In this document: positions 1-9,983 of the stretch, one piece after another
Layout: the number at the start of each line of letters is the position of its first letter
Numbering within the stretch: the first letter of the stretch is position 1
NCBI RefSeq assembly: GCF_026240095.1
Contig: NZ_JAPIVG010000002.1
Location: 496,001-560,000 of the forward strand
Direction of reading: 5' to 3'
Length of the DNA: 64,000 nucleotides
DNA from: Pedobacter sandarakinus
Lineage (GTDB): Bacteria; Bacteroidota; Bacteroidia; Sphingobacteriales; Sphingobacteriaceae
Program-made: the position numbers and the translations under genes
The notes under the pieces: model-generated
What the model was told of the DNA's origin: nothing
The model's input: the letters and a program-made list of their open reading frames with translations, nothing else
Databases searched by the model: none

Positions 1-61
1 AATTAACAGAATGAAGAAAATTAAAATTAACTTTCCAACGTTAATAAGAAAAATAATATAA

Positions 62-1675
62 ATGAATAAGCGCAAAATTTTTAACACTTTTCTAAGTGCA
101 ACCTTTATAATAGCTGCACCTTTAATAGCAGATGCACAGAAACCAAATTGGCAAAACCTAGATCTTAAAACCGATTCCACTTTTGGCATCAGCACAGAGA
201 AAGCATATAAAGAATTATTAAAAGGTAAAAAATCGACCAAAGTCATCGTTGCCGTTAATGATGGCGGAGTGGCTGATACCCATGAAGATTTGAAAAGAAT
301 CATGTGGACGAATGCTAAAGAAAAGCCAGGAAATGGAGTAGATGATGATAAGAATGGCTACGCTGATGATATACATGGTTGGAATTTTATCGGGGGACCA
401 AAGGAATCTATTAATTATGAAACCTTAGAATTGACACGCCTGGTACGCCGCGACATGGAACGGTTTGGAAATACCACCGATGCAAGTGTAGCCGAAAAAG
501 ATAAAAAAGACTGGGAAACTTTTAAAGCAAGACGTGCAGATTTAGAAAAACAATTAGCTGAGGCGAAACAAGGGCTTGCAGGAATTGGAGGTTTCAAAAC
601 CGCCTTGGATGCTGTTGTTAAAAAAATAGGTAAGGAAAATCCTAGTTTGGAAGATTTTAAGAATTTGAAACCGGCTAACCAGTTAGAAGAGCGCATACAA
701 GCTGTAATGGTACAGCAATTACAAAACGGCAGTTTTAAGGATTTCTATGAAGATCAGATTAAAGAAGGGTTCGATTACTATACCCGCCAGGCGGAATACA
801 ACTTAAATTTAGACTATAACCCACGTTCCATAGTAGGCGATAATCCAGATGATCCTAAAGAGAAGTTCTATGGCAATAACGATGTGGCAGGTCCTGATGC
901 CATGCACGGCTCGCATGTTGCAGGTATTATAGCCGCAGACCGTACCAATAACCTTGGTATAATGGGTGTAGCAGATAATGTTGCCATTATGGGCGTTCGC
1001 TGTACGCCAAATGGTGATGAACGGGATAAAGATGTTGCAAATTCAATTCGATATGCGGTAGATAACGGTGCAAAGGTGATTAACATGAGTTTTGGAAAGG
1101 CGTATAGCTGGGATAAAGCAATAGTAAATGATGCCATGAAATATGCTGCTTCAAAGGATGTGCTGATTGTACAAGCGGCCGGTAATGAAAACAAAGATAT
1201 CGACACAGAAAACAATTTCCCGAACCACAAGGATTTGGATGATAAAACGATCGCATCGTGGATTACTGTTGGCGCATCTGGACCTAAAGATGATGAAAGC
1301 CTTAAAGCTAGTTTTTCTAACTTCGGAAAAACACAAGTTGATGTGTTTGCACCTGGTGTACAAATTTACTCAACCGTTCCAGGTTCGAAATATAAAAATC
1401 TCGATGGTACGAGTATGGCTTCTCCTGTTGTAGCTGGTTTAGCCGGATTAATTCGCTCATACTATCCAAAATTATCTGCTGCACAAGTAAAAGAGATTAT
1501 TGTAAAGTCGGTAACGAAAGTGAATCATAATGTATCTTACAAGAAAGGCGATGATGAAAATGCCGAATCTGTATCTGTACCATTTTCAGACTTGTGTATA
1601 AGCGGTGGAATTGTAAATGCCTATCAGGCATTAAAATTAGCAGCTACTTATACAGGCAAATCAACAGCCAAGTAA
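62..1675 (+). CDS. Secreted S8 (subtilisin-like) serine protease
   Basis: This is a 537-residue subtilase with an N-terminal signal peptide ending near ADAQ (residues 22-26), so it is exported. The catalytic triad can be read: Asp67 in a variant NDGGV motif, His282 in HGSHVAG and Ser451 in GTSMASP. About 215 residues separate Asp and His, far more than in classic subtilisins; the insert (about residues 110-270) is charged and partly helical and may be a family-specific domain. The gene stands alone and ends at a strong bidirectional terminator shared with the convergent oxidoreductase operon. The substrate is unknown; extracellular or periplasmic protein turnover is inferred. Confidence 0.92.
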   Translation: MNKRKIFNTFLSATFIIAAPLIADAQKPNWQNLDLKTDSTFGISTEKAYKELLKGKKSTKVIVAVNDGGVADTHEDLKRIMWTNAKEKPGNGVDDDKNGYADDIHGWNFIGGPKESINYETLELTRLVRRDMERFGNTTDASVAEKDKKDWETFKARRADLEKQLAEAKQGLAGIGGFKTALDAVVKKIGKENPSLEDFKNLKPANQLEERIQAVMVQQLQNGSFKDFYEDQIKEGFDYYTRQAEYNLNLDYNPRSIVGDNPDDPKEKFYGNNDVAGPDAMHGSHVAGIIAADRTNNLGIMGVADNVAIMGVRCTPNGDERDKDVANSIRYAVDNGAKVINMSFGKAYSWDKAIVNDAMKYAASKDVLIVQAAGNENKDIDTENNFPNHKDLDDKTIASWITVGASGPKDDESLKASFSNFGKTQVDVFAPGVQIYSTVPGSKYKNLDGTSMASPVVAGLAGLIRSYYPKLSAAQVKEIIVKSVTKVNHNVSYKKGDDENAESVSVPFSDLCISGGIVNAYQALKLAATYTGKSTAK

Positions 1676-1684
1676 TTAATAATC

Positions 1685-1733
1685 AAAAAAAGGCTCGAGA
1701 TCATTAAATTTAATTGATCTCGAGCCTTTTTTT
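1685..1733. terminator. Bidirectional intrinsic terminator
   Basis: A perfect 13-bp stem (AGGCTCGAGATCA with its complement, 1691-1703 and 1715-1727) is flanked by an A-run on the left and a T-run on the right. It can therefore stop transcripts from both the protease gene and the convergent oxidoreductase operon. Confidence 0.9.
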
Positions 1734-1747
1734 ATTAATTGGATTCT

Positions 1748-3877
1748 CTAGATTGTTTTTAAAATTTTATCAGGGGTAATTGGCAACGTTCTAATCCTTT
1801 TTCCCGTTGCGTTAAATACCGCATTAGCTACTGCCGCAGAGAAACCAATCAGGGCAATTTCGCCCATTCCTTTAGCACCCATAGGATTGATATGCGGATC
1901 GGGTTTATCGATAAAGTGAACTTCAATTTCTGGAATATCTGCATTCACAGGAACATGGTAATCGGCAAAATTGTTATTAATGTACCTTCCAAAACGGTGA
2001 TCTATGATGGCTTCTTCGGTTAAGGCCATGCCTACGCCGCCAACTGCACCGCCAACCATCTGACTTCGGGCTGTTTTTGGGCTTACAATCTTGCCGGAGT
2101 CACCAACTGAAACAATTTTATCCACTTTAACTACGCCAGTTAAGCTATTTACACTTACCTTGACAAAGTGAATAGAGAAACTGTACATCGAAAATTCATC
2201 TCGTTCCTTACCTGCCTGGCTCTGCTTAGTTACCTCAATTGAAGGGAGATTATTCTTTCTTAAAACATCAATAAAATTTGCGGTGGCATCCATGTTAGCA
2301 TTTGCAGCCAGCTCGGCAACTGTTGATTTTAGGGCTACACAAACATCGTTAACAGCAGATCCCACGGTCGAAAGTGTAGCGGATCCACCCTGACTTGGTG
2401 CAGGAGGTAGTGACGAATCGCCTAATTCGAAAGTAATCTTGTTTGCTGGAATCCCCATTACCTTGCTGGCAATTAAAGTCATCCCCGTGCCGGTTCCAGG
2501 ACCGATATCACTAGTAGCACTTTGCAAAACGAGTGTTCCGTTCGCATTTAAGGTACCTTTAACCGTTGCCCGTCCACGGTTAGCGTTAAAAACACCTACA
2601 CTCACACCATATCCGCTTTGCCACGAGCCGTCTATCAAGCTTCCAGGTTTGTTCTTGCGTTCGTTCCATCCGATCTTCTGAGCCCCAACTCGATAAGCTT
2701 CCTTAATATTTTTATCTGAAAAAGGCTTGTCTCGCTGCTGGTCTCTTTCAGGATCGTTCTTGATCCTAAAGTCAAGCGGGTCCATATCTAGTGCATGTGC
2801 CATTTCATCAATTGCACTCTCCAGCGCAAATGCACCGGTTGCCTCCCCTGGTCCACGCATCCAAATAGGCACACTTAAATCTACCGGAACTACCGTATAT
2901 TGCGTATTTACATTATCACATTGATACATAAACTTCGCCATGTTCACTACGCCTTCGGTAAAGTTTTCATAAGCAGCGCTCTCACCAAATGCCCGATGCG
3001 TAATGCCTGTAAGCTTACCATCCTTATTAGCACCAAGACCCACAGTTTGAATAGCAGCAGGTCTGTTTCCAACCATAGTGAACATTTGCATTCTTGTAAT
3101 CACTAACTTCACTGGTTTTGCGATAAGTTTGGAAGCCATAATGGTAGCCATTTCTAACGGCCAGGTTCTTAAGGCCATACCAAAACCACCGCCAACAAAC
3201 TCAGAATTTACCTGGATATTCTCTGCAGGAATTTTAAAAACATTTGCAATACTTCCCTGGGTGGCTTTTACACCTTGGGTTTTTGCATAAACTGTTAATT
3301 GATTGTTTGGCCGCCAATCGGCAATAATGCCATGCAACTCCATCGGATTATGGGTTTCAATCGGCAAATGGTATTCAGATTGTACTTTTACTTCAGCTTG
3401 CTGATAGGCGTTCTCTACACCTCGTTTATAATCTGGCTGGCCTTGTAACTTTTTAGCTTTAGCATCCTTAACAGCTTTTTCAAAATCGGTATTAAATTCC
3501 TCTTTAGCATAACTCACATTTACCAAAGATGCTGCATACGTTGCCCTTTCAAAGGTATTGGCGACCACCAGCGCAATAGGCTGACCATTAAAGAAAATTT
3601 TATCTGTATAAAAAATTTTCATCGGCGAACCTCCCTCTTGTTCATAACCAGGCACTGAGGGCTTATTAAGGTGCGATACTATTGAAATTACGCCTGGTGC
3701 ACTGGCCGCGGCCTTTGTATCGAGTGAGGTTATTCTACCCTTAGTGATGTTGCTTGTAACTAAAACGCCATATGTTAAGCCTGGTAAATCATATTCGGCA
3801 AAATATTTGGCTTTTCCCGTAACCTTGTAAACACCATCTACGCGGTCGTTCTCATCAATTAATCTAACTTTTTCCAT
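1748..3877 (-). CDS. Molybdopterin-binding subunit of xanthine dehydrogenase-family aldehyde oxidoreductase (PaoC/YagR-like)
   Basis: This 709-residue protein is the large molybdenum-cofactor subunit of a three-subunit hydroxylase. The N-terminal a/b hammerhead domain begins with the RVDGVYKVTGKAKY-type motif (about residues 11-26), and the cofactor-binding region follows, with GGGFGMALR near residue 230. The C-terminal GAKGMGEIALIG segment carries the catalytic glutamate typical of the family. It is the last gene of an operon with the FAD and iron-sulfur subunits; its ATG touches the end of the FAD-subunit gene. By homology to E. coli PaoABC it probably oxidises aldehydes in the periplasm. 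The true substrate cannot be read from sequence. Confidence 0.9.
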   Translation of the reverse strand: MEKVRLIDENDRVDGVYKVTGKAKYFAEYDLPGLTYGVLVTSNITKGRITSLDTKAAASAPGVISIVSHLNKPSVPGYEQEGGSPMKIFYTDKIFFNGQPIALVVANTFERATYAASLVNVSYAKEEFNTDFEKAVKDAKAKKLQGQPDYKRGVENAYQQAEVKVQSEYHLPIETHNPMELHGIIADWRPNNQLTVYAKTQGVKATQGSIANVFKIPAENIQVNSEFVGGGFGMALRTWPLEMATIMASKLIAKPVKLVITRMQMFTMVGNRPAAIQTVGLGANKDGKLTGITHRAFGESAAYENFTEGVVNMAKFMYQCDNVNTQYTVVPVDLSVPIWMRGPGEATGAFALESAIDEMAHALDMDPLDFRIKNDPERDQQRDKPFSDKNIKEAYRVGAQKIGWNERKNKPGSLIDGSWQSGYGVSVGVFNANRGRATVKGTLNANGTLVLQSATSDIGPGTGTGMTLIASKVMGIPANKITFELGDSSLPPAPSQGGSATLSTVGSAVNDVCVALKSTVAELAANANMDATANFIDVLRKNNLPSIEVTKQSQAGKERDEFSMYSFSIHFVKVSVNSLTGVVKVDKIVSVGDSGKIVSPKTARSQMVGGAVGGVGMALTEEAIIDHRFGRYINNNFADYHVPVNADIPEIEVHFIDKPDPHINPMGAKGMGEIALIGFSAAVANAVFNATGKRIRTLPITPDKILKTI

Positions 3878-4863
3878 TATGATGCTTTTGATTTTGCGAC
3901 ATTTAGCGCCTCAATTATTGAATTCGGTGCCAGTTGTAATTTGAAATTATTTTCACCGAAGCCCTTTGCACCATCCATGGAAAGCCTTGCAGCCTCCACA
4001 AAGTTGGCGTTATTAGGTTCTTTACCAACCAGAAATGCTTCGGCTGCCGTTAATCGCCAGGGCTTATGTGCAACACCACCCATAGCCAATTTAACACCAG
4101 CAATTTTATTATTTACAAGCTCCATTCCTACCGCAACAGATACGAGCGCAAAGGCATAGGAAGCCCTGTCTCTTACTTTAAGGTAATGTGTATTTTTAGC
4201 TAAATTGTTTAGTGGAATCTCTATTCGAAGAATCAATTCATCAGCTTTTAAATTGTTATCTAGCTGAGGTGTATCACCAGCTAAACGATGAAAGTCTTTG
4301 AATAAAATTTTTCTTTCTCCTTTAAGGTTCGCTACAACAACCACGGCATCAAGCGCTGCGAGGGCAACACACATATCGCTAGGATGAACTGCAATGCATT
4401 TTTCTGAAGTTGCAAAGATAGCATGCATTCGGTTGAATCCGCCAATAGCGGCGCAACCCGAGCCAGGTTTGCGTTTGTTGCACGGCATTTCAGTATCATA
4501 AAAATATCCGCATCTTGTGCGTTGCATCATATTCCCACCCACAGTTGCAGCATTACGTAACTGTGCAGATGCACCTGCATTTAGCGCCATTGCAAGCAAA
4601 GGCAATTTATCTTTAATTAAGGTACTTTCGGCCACAGCCGTGTTTGTAGCAAGCGCTCCTATTATAATCTGATTGCCCACTTGCCTAATGTCTTTTAACG
4701 GAATATGATTGATATCGATGAGTTTCTCCGGGGTGCTTACCCCTCGTTTCATTAAATCAACCAAATTGGTTCCACCTGCAATAAACTTAGCATTCTTATC
4801 CTTAGATAAAAGCGACAGTGCCGATTTAGCAGTTGTTGTCCTTAAATACTGGAAATTGATCAT
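3877..4863 (-). CDS. FAD-binding subunit of aldehyde oxidoreductase (PaoB/YagS-like)
   Basis: This 328-residue protein has the CO-dehydrogenase flavoprotein fold: the FAD motif FIAGGTNLVDLM is near residues 28-39 and a C-terminal CODH-flavoprotein domain follows. It contains the extra insert with four cysteines (TRCGYF, MPCNKR, GSGCAA, SEKCIA) that binds an additional [4Fe-4S] cluster in E. coli PaoB, so the same cluster is expected here. It sits between, and overlaps by a few bases, the iron-sulfur and molybdenum subunit genes, which implies translational coupling. It should pass electrons between the iron-sulfur subunit and FAD. Confidence 0.9.
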   Translation of the reverse strand: MINFQYLRTTTAKSALSLLSKDKNAKFIAGGTNLVDLMKRGVSTPEKLIDINHIPLKDIRQVGNQIIIGALATNTAVAESTLIKDKLPLLAMALNAGASAQLRNAATVGGNMMQRTRCGYFYDTEMPCNKRKPGSGCAAIGGFNRMHAIFATSEKCIAVHPSDMCVALAALDAVVVVANLKGERKILFKDFHRLAGDTPQLDNNLKADELILRIEIPLNNLAKNTHYLKVRDRASYAFALVSVAVGMELVNNKIAGVKLAMGGVAHKPWRLTAAEAFLVGKEPNNANFVEAARLSMDGAKGFGENNFKLQLAPNSIIEALNVAKSKAS

Positions 4864-5483
4864 GCTTTCGTTCCTCCTTTCGAAACCTCAACAATCGCAT
4901 CAACAATGTTTGGATAGGCACCACATCTACAAATATTTCCGCTCATGTATTCACTAATTTGAGCCCGCGATCCTGTATGTCCTTCATTTACACAGGCCAC
5001 TGCAGACATGATTTGTCCAGATGTGCAATAGCCACATTGAAAGCCATCGTGTTTGATAAATGCAGCTTGCATAGGATGAAGTTGTTCACCATCGGCCAAT
5101 CCTTCTATGGTGGTGATTTTCTTCCCTTCATTCATCACCGCTAGGCTTAGGCAAGAATTCAGCCGTTCGCCATCTACATGAACAGTGCAGGCGCCACATT
5201 GGCCATGGTCACAACCCTTTTTTGTGCCCGTAAGATGGAGTTCCTCACGCAAGTAATCCAACAGCGTTACCCTGGGTTCAATGCTGGCTTTGTGCACTGT
5301 ACCATTTACAGTGATATTTAATGGAATTCTTTCAAAAAGTGCTGCGAAACGTTCATCAGCCTGGTTTTCTGCGGCTTTTACCGCTACTGATGGAGTAAGC
5401 GCAATGGCCGTAATTAGGGAACTCTTCTTCAGGAAGTCCCTCCTGCTGTCGCCATTATGTGGTTCCTGATCGGATGATAGCAT
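4860..5483 (-). CDS. [2Fe-2S] subunit of aldehyde oxidoreductase with Tat signal (PaoA/YagT-like)
   Basis: This 207-residue protein carries two [2Fe-2S] domains: a plant-type ferredoxin motif GCDHGQCGACTVHVDG and a C-terminal helical domain with FQCGYCTSGQ and NICRCGAYPN. A twin-arginine signal is visible (SRRDFLKKSS, Arg14-Arg15, then a hydrophobic stretch), so the folded complex is probably exported through Tat. It is the first gene of the operon, and its stop overlaps the start of the FAD subunit by four bases. Its upstream spacer is shared with the divergent DUF480 gene and holds a 17-bp palindrome that may regulate one or both directions. Confidence 0.9.
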   Translation of the reverse strand: MLSSDQEPHNGDSRRDFLKKSSLITAIALTPSVAVKAAENQADERFAALFERIPLNITVNGTVHKASIEPRVTLLDYLREELHLTGTKKGCDHGQCGACTVHVDGERLNSCLSLAVMNEGKKITTIEGLADGEQLHPMQAAFIKHDGFQCGYCTSGQIMSAVACVNEGHTGSRAQISEYMSGNICRCGAYPNIVDAIVEVSKGGTKA

Positions 5484-5567
5484 AAAAATATGTTTTAGGG
5501 TATTGTTCTAAAGTTCGTTAATATATGGCTCAAATTTGCACGATTGCAAAATTTAGAATAATTCTAA

Positions 5568-5636
5568 GTGGATATCCATTATTCAAAAACTACGGGGCAT
5601 TTCAGTATGTGGATATCATTAATCCGTTTCGGATTA
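5568..5636. promoter_or_regulatory. Divergent spacer with palindrome and repeated GTGGATATC
   Basis: The spacer contains a perfect inverted repeat TAATCCG-TTT-CGGATTA at 5620-5636. It also has two direct copies of GTGGATATC at 5568-5576 and 5609-5617, spaced 41 bases apart. Both lie between the aldehyde oxidoreductase operon and the DUF480 gene, so they could be binding sites for a regulator of either. No regulator gene is adjacent. The function is inferred only from symmetry and position. Confidence 0.35.
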
Positions 5637-5691
5637 TTGAATTACAACAAATTAATTTCGCATTTGTTAACCGTATTTTTATTTTTATCGG

Positions 5692-6339
5692 ATGGAAGAT
5701 ACAAAACCACTCCCCGATTTATCATCAGCAGAACAGCGTGTTTTAGGCTCTTTAATAGAAAAGAGTAGAACTACCCCCGACTACTACCCCATGACATTAA
5801 ATAGTTTAACTGCTGCCTGCAATCAAAAAAGCTCCCGAAATCCCGTTGTCAACTATGATGAGGAAACCGTAACCTTAACTCTAAATTCCTTAAAGATAAA
5901 AGGTCTGATATCGACTGCAACAGGAGGATCAAGTCGTGTAATTAAATATAAACATAACCTGGGAATCGTTTTTCCTTTAGTGCCGGCATCACTATCTATC
6001 CTTTGCTTACTACTTTTACGAGGCCCATTGACACCTGGAGAAATTAATAGCAATTCTGGCAGACTGCATGAGTTTGAGACTATTGAAGAGGTGCTGGAAC
6101 AGCTGCAAATTCTTGCAACAGGTGAAACACCGTTTGTTAAACAAATGATCAAAAAACCAGGGCAAAAAGAAGCCCGATTCAAGCATCTATTAGGCGAACA
6201 AGCTGATGAGGTAGACATAGAAGCAGAAGCCGCTACGAATCAAATTCCAGACAACACGCTGCTAGAAACCCGAATCGCGAAGCTAGAGGAAGAGTTGGTT
6301 GAATTGAAAGAATTGGTAAACCTACTAATGGACAAATAA
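5692..6339 (+). CDS. DUF480 (YceH) family protein
   Basis: This 215-residue protein matches the YceH/DUF480 family: the N-terminus has LSSAEQRVLGSLIEKSRTTPDYYPMTLNSL and the family continues with CNQKSSRNPV and LRGPLTPGE. The fold is two winged-helix domains (about residues 1-80 and 90-170). A short coiled-coil tail of Glu, Leu and Lys repeats runs from about residue 190 to the end. The biochemical role of the family is not established, although winged helices suggest nucleic acid or protein binding. The gene is divergent from the aldehyde oxidoreductase operon and ends before a convergent NlpC/P60 gene. Confidence 0.9.
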   Translation: MEDTKPLPDLSSAEQRVLGSLIEKSRTTPDYYPMTLNSLTAACNQKSSRNPVVNYDEETVTLTLNSLKIKGLISTATGGSSRVIKYKHNLGIVFPLVPASLSILCLLLLRGPLTPGEINSNSGRLHEFETIEEVLEQLQILATGETPFVKQMIKKPGQKEARFKHLLGEQADEVDIEAEAATNQIPDNTLLETRIAKLEEELVELKELVNLLMDK

Positions 6340-6389
6340 GGTAATTAAGATTGCAAATATTGCCAGCGTTAGTAAATCTTTTATGATCG

Positions 6390-6890
6390 CTAATCTACAG
6401 AACCCGACTTCACCAGAACTCGTTGGTATGCAGGTAAGGTTAAGTCATCTACAATTACCCCCCGGGTGGTACTGGCATGTACAAAAAAACCATTATTAAG
6501 ATACACTCCAACATGGTCAACATCCCTACCACCAAAGGAGAAAAATAACAAATCACCTTCTTTTAATCGTGAAACATCTTTACTTCTTACCGCATTGGCT
6601 TGGTCTCTCGAAATTCTTGGGAGATTAATGCCGTAGATTTCCTTTTCGAGTAGAAATGCAAACCCCGAGCAATCAATTCCATTTTTATCTAATCCTCCGA
6701 AGCGATATTTCACGCCCGTCCAGTCTGTTATAAACCTGTAAAGCTGTTTACTCTTCAAGTTAGACATGGCATCGGCCGCTTTAGCTGCTTTCGTATCACT
6801 CTTGGCTGTATATTTTCTAGTTCCGCAAGCCGAAATAATTATTGAGAGCAATAGAATTAACCAAAACGAATATTTTCTTTTCATTATCAT
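6390..6890 (-). CDS. NlpC/P60 family cell-wall hydrolase lipoprotein
   Basis: This 166-residue lipoprotein has a hydrophobic signal and a lipobox ending at Cys22 (ISAC). The C40 peptidase domain spans about residues 50-165, with nucleophile Cys74 in NGIDCSGF, His126 in VDHVGVY and a third polar residue, His138. Such enzymes cut the gamma-D-Glu to diamino acid bond of peptidoglycan stem peptides, here probably at the inner leaflet of the outer membrane. A second ATG two codons in (position 6884) is an equally good start. The gene is a single unit upstream of which mutS is read in the same direction. Confidence 0.9.
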   Translation of the reverse strand: MIMKRKYSFWLILLLSIIISACGTRKYTAKSDTKAAKAADAMSNLKSKQLYRFITDWTGVKYRFGGLDKNGIDCSGFAFLLEKEIYGINLPRISRDQANAVRSKDVSRLKEGDLLFFSFGGRDVDHVGVYLNNGFFVHASTTRGVIVDDLTLPAYQRVLVKSGSVD

Positions 6891-6984
6891 TTAATTTTGC
6901 CTTGCAATTGAACCAGCGTAAACAATTAAACAGCAACGGATTATTCTGACTTCGAAGCTCAGGCCAATCCAAGTGACGGATCTA

Positions 6985-9597
6985 TTAATTCTTAATTAGC
7001 CGCTGTATCTCATCCAATTTCAACAGGGCCTCTACTGGAGTTAAGGCATTAACATCCAAATTATTTAAAGTGTCTCTAATTTTCACCAGAACAGGATCAT
7101 CTATCGCAAACATCTGCAACTGGTATGCCTGGTTTTGCACCTTTTTTATGCTATCCTTAATACTTTGCCCTTCTGTTCGGTCTATTTCCAATTTCTTTAA
7201 AATTTCATTGGCCCGTCCTACCAATTTCGGCGGCATGCCTGCCATCTTCGCTACGTGAATTCCAAAACTATGTTCGCTACCGCCAGGAACTAACTTTCGT
7301 AAAAAAATCACCTTATTAGATAGCTCCTTAACCGATACGTTGAAATTCTTAATCCTCGGCATGGTATTAGCCAATTCATTTAGTTCATGGTAATGAGTGG
7401 CAAACAAAGTCTTTGGTCGCGAGGTTGGGTGCTGGTGTAAGAATTCTGCAATAGCCCAGGCTATCGAAATACCATCGTAGGTACTTGTCCCACGACCAAT
7501 CTCATCCAGCAGAATTAAACTGTTATCAGAAATATTATTTAAGATACTGGCCGTCTCATTCATTTCTACCATAAACGTACTTTCCCCTGATGAAATATTA
7601 TCAGAAGCTCCAACCCTTGTAAAAATCTTATCAACCAGGCCAACATCAGCAGACTTTGCAGGTACAAAACAACCCATTTGCGCCATCAGCACAATCAAGG
7701 CAGTTTGCCTTAGGATAGCAGACTTACCAGCCATATTTGGTCCCGTAATCATGATAATCTGCTGTGCATCACTATCTAAGTACACGTCGTTGGTAATGTA
7801 TTCCTGTCCTACAGGTAATTGCTTTTCTATAACCGGGTGCCTACCACCTTTAATATCCAGAACCTTTTCCTTATTTACAGTTGGCTTAACATAATGGTTT
7901 TTCTCTGCAAGCTGGGCAAAGCATAACAAACAATCTAATTGCGCTATTAGAAACGAATTTAACTGAATGGGCTTAATATAGCTCGCTGTCTCATACATCA
8001 ATTCATTATATAACCTAATTTCTATCGCCTGAATTTTTTCTTCTGCTCCTAAAATCTGCTCTTCGTAGGCTTTAAGTTCGGGTGTAATATAGCGTTCGGC
8101 ATTTACCAAAGTTTGCTTTCGAATCCAACCTTCTGGTACTTTATCTTTGTGCGTATGAGTAACCTCCAGGTAATAGCCAAAAACATTGTTAAACGAAATT
8201 TTGAGAGATGGGATGCCGGTAGTTTCCACTTCTCTTTTCTGAATTTGCACCAAATAATCTTTCCCACCAAAAGCAATCTTGCGCAGTCGATCTAATTCCT
8301 CGTCTACGCCATCATTAATTACATTGCCTTTAATCAGCAAAGCCGGAGGCTCAGCATGCAGCTCTCGTTCAATACGTTCACGAATAGACAAACATGGATT
8401 TAACTGGTCGGCAATTTTAACAAGAAAAGGATTTTTTGAGTTTGCGGCCAAATGTTTAACCGCTTCGATGTGAATAAGCGCTCTTTTTAAAGCCACCAGT
8501 TCCCTCGGGCCAACACGCTGTAAACCAACCTTTGAAATTAACCTTTCAATATCGCCTATTTGCTTAATGTGCACCAAAAATTCCTGTCGTATTTCGGTAT
8601 TGCCAACGAAAAAATCGACCATCCCCAAGCGCTCCTGTATAGGTTTCAATTCTTTTAATGGCATTATAATCCACTTCTGTAGCAACCGGGCACCCATAGG
8701 TGTACAGGTGTAATCTAAAATATCAAACAGGGTAACAGCATTATCGTTGGCCGAGTTTACCAATTCCAAATTTCTGATTGTGAATCGGTCTAGCCACATG
8801 TAACGGTCTTCCTCAATCCTGCTAATCGAAGTAATGTGTTGAAGATTACGGTGCTCTGTTTCGCCAAGGTAGTGCAAAATCACGCCTGCGGCAATAATGC
8901 CACTCTGCAGCCGCTCTATACCAAAACCTTTTAAAGAGGCAACATCGAAATGTTTGGTTAAGGTTTCCAGCGCATAATCAGCGGTATACGGCCATTCGTC
9001 CAAGCCGAAGGTATAAAAACGATCGCCGAAGTGTTCCATAAACTGCTGACGCTTGGATTTTTGAAAAATAACCTCAGTCGGTTTAAACCCTTGCAGCAAT
9101 TTATCTATATAATCGCTGTTCCCCTGGGCAATCATAAATTCGCCGGTAGAAATATCGAGAAATGAGACACCAATCTGTGCCTTATCGAAATAAATCGATG
9201 CTAAATAATTATTAGATTTCTGGTTAACAATGTTATCTCCGTAGGCAACGCCTGGAGTAACCAGTTCAGTAACCCCACGTTTTACAATGGTTTTGGTTGC
9301 CTTTGGGTCTTCAAGTTGATCGCAGATCGCCACACGCTGCCCGGCCCTAACCAATTTGGAAAGGTAATTATCTAAAGAATGATGCGGAAAACCCGCAAGC
9401 TCCAACGCACCTCCATTTGGTCCGGTACCTCTTCTGGTTAAAACAATACCCAAAATCTGAGCTGTTTTTATGGCATCTTCGCCAAAGGTTTCGTAAAAAT
9501 CTCCAACCCTAAAAAGTAAAAGTGCACCCGGATACTTTGCCTTTATGGCATTGTATTGTTGCATTAAAGGGGTTTCCTTATTCGTATCTTTAGCCAA
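6985..9597 (-). CDS. mutS: DNA mismatch repair protein MutS
   Basis: This 870-residue protein is full-length MutS. The mismatch-binding Phe-X-Glu lies in [14 protein letters not shown] near residues 29-42. The ATPase has Walker [10 protein letters not shown], the FMVEMNETA switch region and Walker [15 protein letters not shown], and the C-terminal dimerisation helices are present. The start codon is TTG, giving an N-terminus [10 protein letters not shown]; the next in-frame ATG is twelve codons on, and the earlier start better matches the usual Bacteroidota MutS N-terminus. A TAGCTTTTG promoter-like element lies at 9614-9622 on the minus strand. It acts with MutL in replication error repair. 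Confidence 0.97.
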   Translation of the reverse strand: MAKDTNKETPLMQQYNAIKAKYPGALLLFRVGDFYETFGEDAIKTAQILGIVLTRRGTGPNGGALELAGFPHHSLDNYLSKLVRAGQRVAICDQLEDPKATKTIVKRGVTELVTPGVAYGDNIVNQKSNNYLASIYFDKAQIGVSFLDISTGEFMIAQGNSDYIDKLLQGFKPTEVIFQKSKRQQFMEHFGDRFYTFGLDEWPYTADYALETLTKHFDVASLKGFGIERLQSGIIAAGVILHYLGETEHRNLQHITSISRIEEDRYMWLDRFTIRNLELVNSANDNAVTLFDILDYTCTPMGARLLQKWIIMPLKELKPIQERLGMVDFFVGNTEIRQEFLVHIKQIGDIERLISKVGLQRVGPRELVALKRALIHIEAVKHLAANSKNPFLVKIADQLNPCLSIRERIERELHAEPPALLIKGNVINDGVDEELDRLRKIAFGGKDYLVQIQKREVETTGIPSLKISFNNVFGYYLEVTHTHKDKVPEGWIRKQTLVNAERYITPELKAYEEQILGAEEKIQAIEIRLYNELMYETASYIKPIQLNSFLIAQLDCLLCFAQLAEKNHYVKPTVNKEKVLDIKGGRHPVIEKQLPVGQEYITNDVYLDSDAQQIIMITGPNMAGKSAILRQTALIVLMAQMGCFVPAKSADVGLVDKIFTRVGASDNISSGESTFMVEMNETASILNNISDNSLILLDEIGRGTSTYDGISIAWAIAEFLHQHPTSRPKTLFATHYHELNELANTMPRIKNFNVSVKELSNKVIFLRKLVPGGSEHSFGIHVAKMAGMPPKLVGRANEILKKLEIDRTEGQSIKDSIKKVQNQAYQLQMFAIDDPVLVKIRDTLNNLDVNALTPVEALLKLDEIQRLIKN

Positions 9598-9750
9598 AAC
9601 TTTAATTAATTTGCAAAAGCTATAAAGATAACACGATTAGCCATTTTCTAACGCTTTTGTTGAAAAGTTGAAAGTTTTACCTTCACCAACCTAACGCCAA
9701 ACAGATTTTTTGATCAGAAAATGAACATGCAGTTGCGCTTCGGAAAATGC

Positions 9751-9770
9751 AGCCCTGCTATACATTACAA
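9751..9770 (+). repeat. Putative dispersed intergenic repeat, copy 1, in a 386-base gene-free spacer
   Basis: The spacer from 9598 to 9983 between mutS and the HPF-like gene has no convincing gene beyond the mutS promoter. Within it, AGCCCTGCTATACATTACAA (9751-9770) matches 15 of 20 bases with a stretch on the opposite strand of another spacer at 21863-21882. A 20-codon ORF at 9721-9783 has no support as a gene. The two copies look like remnants of one dispersed repeat family. Confidence 0.3.
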
Positions 9771-9983
9771 TTTTTTTGATTAAGGAACAAGCACAGATTT
9801 CGCTACTGTTTGTTTCAATCTTGGAAAGCTATGCACCCCATGCGTGCAGCAAAAAAGATTTTCATTACTATCAGGTTTAGAAACAAAGGATGCTCCAGGC
9901 TAAATGTTTAAAATTAAAGATTGCTAATCGAAAACGATTTTCAGAGTCGGCTGTTAATCTAGTACATTTAACCTAATAATTTT

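Noticed and set aside
868..1230. 120-codon minus-strand frame inside the S8 protease gene
   Set aside because: It mirrors the catalytic region of a strong conserved gene and shows only composition expected of an antisense shadow.
9721..9783. 20-codon ORF in the spacer after mutS
   Set aside because: It overlaps the putative dispersed repeat and shows no coding evidence.
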